Origin: JAICWP01 sp035278025
GTDB taxonomy: Bacteria; Acidobacteriota; Terriglobia; Terriglobales; Acidobacteriaceae
Length of the DNA: 64,000 bases
NCBI GenBank assembly: GCA_035278025.1
Contig: DATEJK010000107.1
Coordinates: 1-64,000 of the forward strand
Direction: 5' to 3'
Positions 59,952 to 64,000 of this stretch are shown in pieces; the first letter of the stretch is position 1; each line of letters opens with the position of its first letter. Below the pieces are notes generated by a model, which was not told where the DNA came from, ran no database searches, and worked only from the letters and a program-made list of their open reading frames with translations. The translations under genes and the position numbers were made by a program.

Positions 59952-60429
59952 CCTGTGGAGGCGGATCTAGTTCGAAGCCGGGATGCGCGGAAGAATAAGG
60001 GAAATCGGAGACACGCTCCACCAGTTGCCGGGCGACCGGATTCTCGCGGATATAATCCCCTATTCGTGCAAACTGCACCGGCGTCAATACTCTGACTTCT
60101 GAAAATCCTTTCTGCCAAACCGGGGCCCGCAAGCCCAGCTGTTTACCGGCACGATACGCGAACCCGCCCTTGATGAACTGTGCCGCTCGCTCGATGGACA
60201 ATTCCGGTCCTACGGTAATCAGCAGATGGAAATGGTCGGGCATCGCCACAAACCCGTGCACGCGGAATTTGCCCTGTTTCCGGTATTCGTAGAGGACCTC
60301 AATAAACAGAGAAGCGGCGCGCTGTGTCTGCAGCAGCGGCCTCTTGCCCCAAGTGGAAGAAGTTACAAAAAAGGTTCGCGAACTGGCGGCGATGCCGCCC
60401 GGATCGGAATGGCGAGTTGGAAGAGCCAT
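59908..60429 (-). CDS. REP-associated tyrosine transposase (RAYT, Y1 family)
   Basis: 173 aa. The HUH metal motif is in HGFVAMPDHFHLLITVG (His-Phe-His), and the catalytic Tyr is in IGDYIRENP. The short length, GKRPLLQT-type N-terminus and single Tyr match RAYT proteins, single-copy relatives of IS200/IS605 transposases that cut and join REP DNA. The start codon lies 6 nt from one REP copy and the stop is inside another, so gene and repeats make one unit. It appears intact. Confidence 0.9.
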   Translation of the reverse strand: MALPTRHSDPGGIAASSRTFFVTSSTWGKRPLLQTQRAASLFIEVLYEYRKQGKFRVHGFVAMPDHFHLLITVGPELSIERAAQFIKGGFAYRAGKQLGLRAPVWQKGFSEVRVLTPVQFARIGDYIRENPVARQLVERVSDFPYSSAHPGFELDPPPQGLKPESEEDLVRHA

Positions 60430-60434
60430 ACTAC

Positions 60435-60499
60435 AGCGGCTAAAGCCGCTCTCTAACCAGCCGATTTCGGCACGGCTGAAGCCGTACCCTGATACGAAT
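60435..60499. repeat. REP element at the 5' side of the RAYT gene
   Basis: Two palindromes: AGCGGCTAAAGCCGCT, a linker, then GGCACGGC-TGAA-GCCGTACC with CTGATACGAA as tail. It points opposite to the copy at 59890. The RAYT start codon is just outside it. Confidence 0.8.
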
Positions 60500-60609
60500 C
60501 TTCTACGCTACAGAGTATTTTCTGCGGTGATGCCCGTCACGACAATAATGTGCGCAAACAGCGCCGACTGCACGCCGGAGACGCAAGCATTTTTCAGAGC
60601 ACGAGCGGC

Positions 60610-60676
60610 TTCGTATCAGGGCATGACTTCAGGCATGCCGTACGGATGCCAGGACAGAAGCCGGCTTTAGCCGCTG
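60610..60676. repeat. REP element
   Basis: TTCGTATCAGGGCATG, CTTCAGG, CATGCCGTACGG, a linker and GCCGGCTTTAGCCGC. A full two-part copy with the TTCGTATCAG head on the left. Part of the 436-nt gene-free stretch between the RAYT gene and the TonB receptor (60430-60865), which holds only REP copies and the terminator below. Confidence 0.75.
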
Positions 60677-60766
60677 AAAAGTTACGCACTATTACAACCG
60701 CAGGGGAATCGTATCGCAGCACGCTTTCGCTTTGCAGGCAATTCGACCTTATTACAAAAGGAGGGA

Positions 60767-60798
60767 TTCGTATCAGGGCACGGCTTCAGCCGTGCCGT
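60767..60798. repeat. REP element, single palindrome
   Basis: TTCGTATCAGGGCACGGC-TTCA-GCCGTGCCG, a perfect stem with the same head. The second palindrome is missing. It lies 20 nt from the receptor gene's terminator. Confidence 0.75.
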
Positions 60799-60806
60799 TG
60801 CGTGAG

Positions 60807-60841
60807 TCAAAACAAAAGCGGCCCCAAACTTCTGGGGCCGC
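60807..60841 (-). terminator. Rho-independent terminator of the TonB receptor gene
   Basis: On the minus strand GCGGCCCCA, a 6-nt loop and TGGGGCCGC make a perfect nine-pair stem, then TTTTGTTTTGA. It lies 25 nt past the receptor stop codon. Confidence 0.85.
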
Positions 60842-60865
60842 CGTTAAGCCGTCCTGAAAGACGGG

Positions 60866-63800
60866 TTAGAAGGTGATCTTGGCCTGCAGTTGGATCAGGC
60901 GAGGCGCAGCCGCTGCTCCCACAAACGAGCCGTACATGCTGGCCGGTCCGCCCACCGACTGGTAGATCGTCCCCACCGTTGGATCTCCCGTGTACAGGTA
61001 CATGTTGGGGAGATAGAAGTTGGGGTGGTTGAAGATGTTGTAGATGTTCGCACCCACATTCAGCTTCATCCGTTCGGTCAGGTTGAAGTTCTTGCTGGGT
61101 GAGAAGTTGGCGTCGAATAGCCCGGGCCCGCGGTACTGGTTGCGCCGCTGCGTGGGAAACGCTGAGTATCCGGCGGCGCTGCCGTCCAGGAACGCGTTGG
61201 AATCGAAGCACTGACTGGCCGGATTGCTGCAGTTCCCCTGGCCGAAGGTTGCGCCCGGCCCCAGGGGTTGGGCTGGGAAGTAGCCAAGTCCGCCGTAGTA
61301 GTTGGGGAAATTCCCGTTAGTGTTGGCATCCAGCACCGTGTAAGGCTGTCCCGACCGTGCAAAGATGGATCCGGCAAAACTCCACCCGCCCATGAAGGCA
61401 TTCACGATCGAGTTGGAGAACTTGTGCGGAGGCTCCCACAAGAAGGTTCCCGTAAAGTTGTGGCGGATGTCGTAATCGGCATTGCCGTAATTGTTGGCCC
61501 GCAGGCTGGTGGGATTCAATTGTCCGAGCAGGCTGTCGGAGCCATAGACGAAGGCGCCGCCGTTGGAGACCTCGTCCAGGGCATGGCCCCAGGTGTAATT
61601 GGCTTGCACCATCAATCCATTGGCGAAGCGACGCTGGAAGCTGGCCGTGAGGTTGTTGGCGTTAGAGTTGGCGCCCGTAAACCACTGGGTTATTCCTGCG
61701 TAGCTTTTGTCTGGAGCGGCGGTGGGGAAGCCGGCGCCGCAGGGCAAATCACCATCCGGCCCGCAATATCCGGGATCCCAGGCGTTCAGCGCCCCGTTGC
61801 TGATGGGGATGTGGATGCCATGAATGCCGGTGTAATTGAGGGTAACAGACATGTTGCTGCTGAGCGCACGCTGCACCTGCAGGTTCCATTCCTGATATTG
61901 CGGCGTGTGGAAGGTGCCCGCAAAGTTCGTGAAGGAAGGTGAGCGGAACATCGCGCCCAAATCAGCTTTCAGGCTGTCGTAGGTAGCGCCATTGGCAAAT
62001 CCTGCTTTCAAAGCAGCGGCAGAAGCCGCGGCAATGGCGGGACCGCCGGCGTTGGTGGGATCGGCCCACAGCGCGCCCGGCACTCTCTGATCAACCACCT
62101 TGGGTACGCTTTGGAATGCGGGTTCGATGATTCCCTGCGACAGCGCATCGTAGAAGAGTCCGAAGCCCCCGCTGATGACCGTCTTGTCATCTCCTAAAGG
62201 AGACCAGATGAAACCGATGCGCGGTGAGAGGTTCAGCTTGTCCGTCGCCCTGTAAGCCTGGTTTAGTCCGGTTTGGATGTTCTGGTTGTACGGAATATCC
62301 GGGCCGAGTGTCAGGTTCTGAAAGGGAGAGACGAACTGGCTGAAGCAGTCGCTCTGGCACACTGGGTTCGAGTTGTGCTCCAGACGCAGCGCCAGTGTCA
62401 GCTTCAGCTTGTTGTTGACCTTCCACTCATCCTGCCCATACATGCCCAGACCGTACATCGCAATCGGCACTCCCGACATGTCGGAGAACCACTGCCGGAA
62501 TTGTGTGGATTCGCCGTTAGCAAAATCCAGCAGGGAACTGAAGTAAACGCGGGGATGCTTGTAGAAGAAGTTGAAGTCAGAAACATCATAGCGCCGGAAG
62601 TTGCCGCCTAGCTTCAGGGTATGGTTGCCGATGATCTTGGAAAAATCATCAATGAACTGGTATTGAGTTACGTTGCGTCCCTGGGGGAAGCTCCAGTTGC
62701 GCCCGAAGTAGCCTCCACCCTGGTTCATGGTGCTGAAAATGGTGGAAAGCCACTGCACCCCGTAGGGGAAGGTGTCGTTTGCCAGAGCCTCGTTCTGCTT
62801 GAACACTGCGGTGTACCAGGTACCCGCCATGATGAACTGGTTGGCAGCGGTGCCGCTGAGGATGTGATTCCACTGCAGCTGCCCGTCATAAGAGGGCTGC
62901 TGGCTGGTAGCGTTGAAGTTGCTGCTGATGGGATCGGTGTAGGTTGGTTGCAGGCCGTCGTCCCGGCGGAAGCGGGCAAAAACCCGGTCATTGTCGCCGA
63001 AATTATGGTCAAGCCGTCCGCTGATGATCCATTCCGTTGACAGTTGTCCCGGCGTGGCGGAGAAACCATAGGCGCAGGGCGTTCCCGCGGTAATCCCCGG
63101 CAGAACCCCGATCACTTCTGGATCGCAGGAATCGGCAATGGGGGCCGCATTTTGCGCTCCTGGCGCGTTGGGATGGGTCCAGACATCGAGCAGCTTCTGG
63201 TACATCGGCAGCGACGCCGGTTGCACCGTGGCTACGTTGCTGAGCACCGCGCTGGCAAATTGTGGCGATGGAATGTAGGCGTTCTGCACCGTAGGCAGCA
63301 CGTAGCGCAGACCTTCGGTGTTGACGTAGAAGAACGTCTTGTCCTTTTGGATGGGGCCGCCGAAGTCCGCTCCCCACTGATTGTTATTGGCGAAAGGACG
63401 AGGCGTTCCCCCGTTGTTCGCAAACCAGTCGTTGGCGTTCATGATGCGCCCGTTCCACAAGTACTTGGCGCTGCCATGGAACGCGTTGGTGCCCGACTTG
63501 GTGATGTAGTTCACCTGGGCGCCCGCCTGCTGCCCATACTGGCCGGAGTAGGGGTTGGTGATCACCGTGGCTTCCTGGATTTCATTCAGCCCCAGGGTCA
63601 GGTTGGTGGCGCCGGAGTTGTTGATATTGAAGAACGGGTCCATATTGTTCTCGCCGTTGACGGTGAACAGGTTGGACGTCGCCGGCATGCCATTGGCGGT
63701 AAAGTTTCCGTAGCCCGCGGAGGTGTTCATGGTGACGCCGGGGGCGGTCTGGGCGATGTTGGTCAGGTCACCTCCGGGATTGGGCAGGGTGGAAACGTCC

Positions 63801-64000
63801 CGCTGATCGAAGGATGTCGAGGTGGCTGCCGATTCCACGTTGACCACTGGCAGGGTGCCCGTGACCTCAACGATTTCCGTCGTCTTGCCTACGGTCAGGG
63901 TGAAGTTGGCAGCAGTGATCTGCCCGATATTGACACTCACTTGCCGCTCCGCTCCCTGGAACCCCTCTTGCGTCACTTTCACGCTGTAGCGGCCCGGCCT
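60866..64000 (-). CDS. Oar-like TonB-dependent receptor (5' end beyond window)
   Basis: At least 1,044 codons; the frame is open to the right edge, and the first visible residues (RPGRYSVKVTQEGF) are the end of a carboxypeptidase-regulatory-like repeat, so the signal peptide and that domain lie outside. A plug domain follows (VVNVESAATSTSFDQRDV, NPGGDLTNIAQTAPGVTMNT). The barrel strands are rich in Asn, Tyr and Trp, and the protein ends in ITF, an outer-membrane signature. The Oar group, common in Acidobacteriota, imports or binds oligosaccharides or peptides using TonB energy. No SusD partner is visible. A terminator follows the stop. Confidence 0.9.
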   Translation of the reverse strand, partial: RPGRYSVKVTQEGFQGAERQVSVNIGQITAANFTLTVGKTTEIVEVTGTLPVVNVESAATSTSFDQRDVSTLPNPGGDLTNIAQTAPGVTMNTSAGYGNFTANGMPATSNLFTVNGENNMDPFFNINNSGATNLTLGLNEIQEATVITNPYSGQYGQQAGAQVNYITKSGTNAFHGSAKYLWNGRIMNANDWFANNGGTPRPFANNNQWGADFGGPIQKDKTFFYVNTEGLRYVLPTVQNAYIPSPQFASAVLSNVATVQPASLPMYQKLLDVWTHPNAPGAQNAAPIADSCDPEVIGVLPGITAGTPCAYGFSATPGQLSTEWIISGRLDHNFGDNDRVFARFRRDDGLQPTYTDPISSNFNATSQQPSYDGQLQWNHILSGTAANQFIMAGTWYTAVFKQNEALANDTFPYGVQWLSTIFSTMNQGGGYFGRNWSFPQGRNVTQYQFIDDFSKIIGNHTLKLGGNFRRYDVSDFNFFYKHPRVYFSSLLDFANGESTQFRQWFSDMSGVPIAMYGLGMYGQDEWKVNNKLKLTLALRLEHNSNPVCQSDCFSQFVSPFQNLTLGPDIPYNQNIQTGLNQAYRATDKLNLSPRIGFIWSPLGDDKTVISGGFGLFYDALSQGIIEPAFQSVPKVVDQRVPGALWADPTNAGGPAIAAASAAALKAGFANGATYDSLKADLGAMFRSPSFTNFAGTFHTPQYQEWNLQVQRALSSNMSVTLNYTGIHGIHIPISNGALNAWDPGYCGPDGDLPCGAGFPTAAPDKSYAGITQWFTGANSNANNLTASFQRRFANGLMVQANYTWGHALDEVSNGGAFVYGSDSLLGQLNPTSLRANNYGNADYDIRHNFTGTFLWEPPHKFSNSIVNAFMGGWSFAGSIFARSGQPYTVLDANTNGNFPNYYGGLGYFPAQPLGPGATFGQGNCSNPASQCFDSNAFLDGSAAGYSAFPTQRRNQYRGPGLFDANFSPSKNFNLTERMKLNVGANIYNIFNHPNFYLPNMYLYTGDPTVGTIYQSVGGPASMYGSFVGAAAAPRLIQLQAKITF

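Overview
The window reads as high-GC chromosome from a Gram-negative bacterium, most likely an Acidobacteriota (Terriglobia-like). That assignment is an inference from family content, not from a marker gene: an Oar-like TonB-dependent receptor with a carboxypeptidase-regulatory lead-in, FecR-like proteins with a glycine/alanine-rich C-terminal membrane anchor, a PKD/NHL surface protein, a kinase-TonB fusion, an exported SAM hydroxide adenosyltransferase and REP elements with a RAYT transposase. No rRNA, tRNA, CRISPR array, prophage or integrated plasmid was seen.

Layout. 0-2.6 kb: end of an exopolysaccharide-type module on the minus strand (YaiO-like outer-membrane barrel, HEAT-repeat protein, start of a glycosyltransferase). 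2.8-9.4 kb: zinc-dependent phospholipase C-like protein, TauE/SafE permease, DoxX protein, S9 peptidase, GT-C glycosyltransferase. 9.5-10.3 kb: a 56-residue Flp-type pilin with a membrane partner. 10.3-14.6 kb: YdcF protein and a FecR/PKD surface pair. 14.8-20.0 kb: a signalling-flavoured region (sensor-like polytopic protein, receiver-PilZ protein, zinc-ribbon membrane protein, second FecR-like protein, pseudokinase-TonB fusion).

21.1-54.1 kb is one large surface-polysaccharide locus: initiating sugar transferase; a convergent pair of sulfatase-fold membrane enzymes; many glycosyltransferases, several fused to methyltransferases; two sulfotransferases; a Wzm/Wzt-type ABC exporter; rmlABC with rmlD 14 kb away; a nucleotide-sugar dehydrogenase; and a six-gene minus-strand operon with overlapping starts (acyltransferase, aminotransferase, GT2, epimerase, C-methyltransferase, membrane protein). 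Together these suggest a rhamnose-containing, methylated and possibly sulfated glycan made on undecaprenyl phosphate and exported by the ABC route.

54.2-64 kb: third FecR-like protein, a lipoprotein, a marR-membrane protein operon with a perfect 26-bp palindromic operator, typA/bipA, a PilZ protein, a RAYT transposase among REP elements, and a large Oar-like TonB-dependent receptor running off the right edge.
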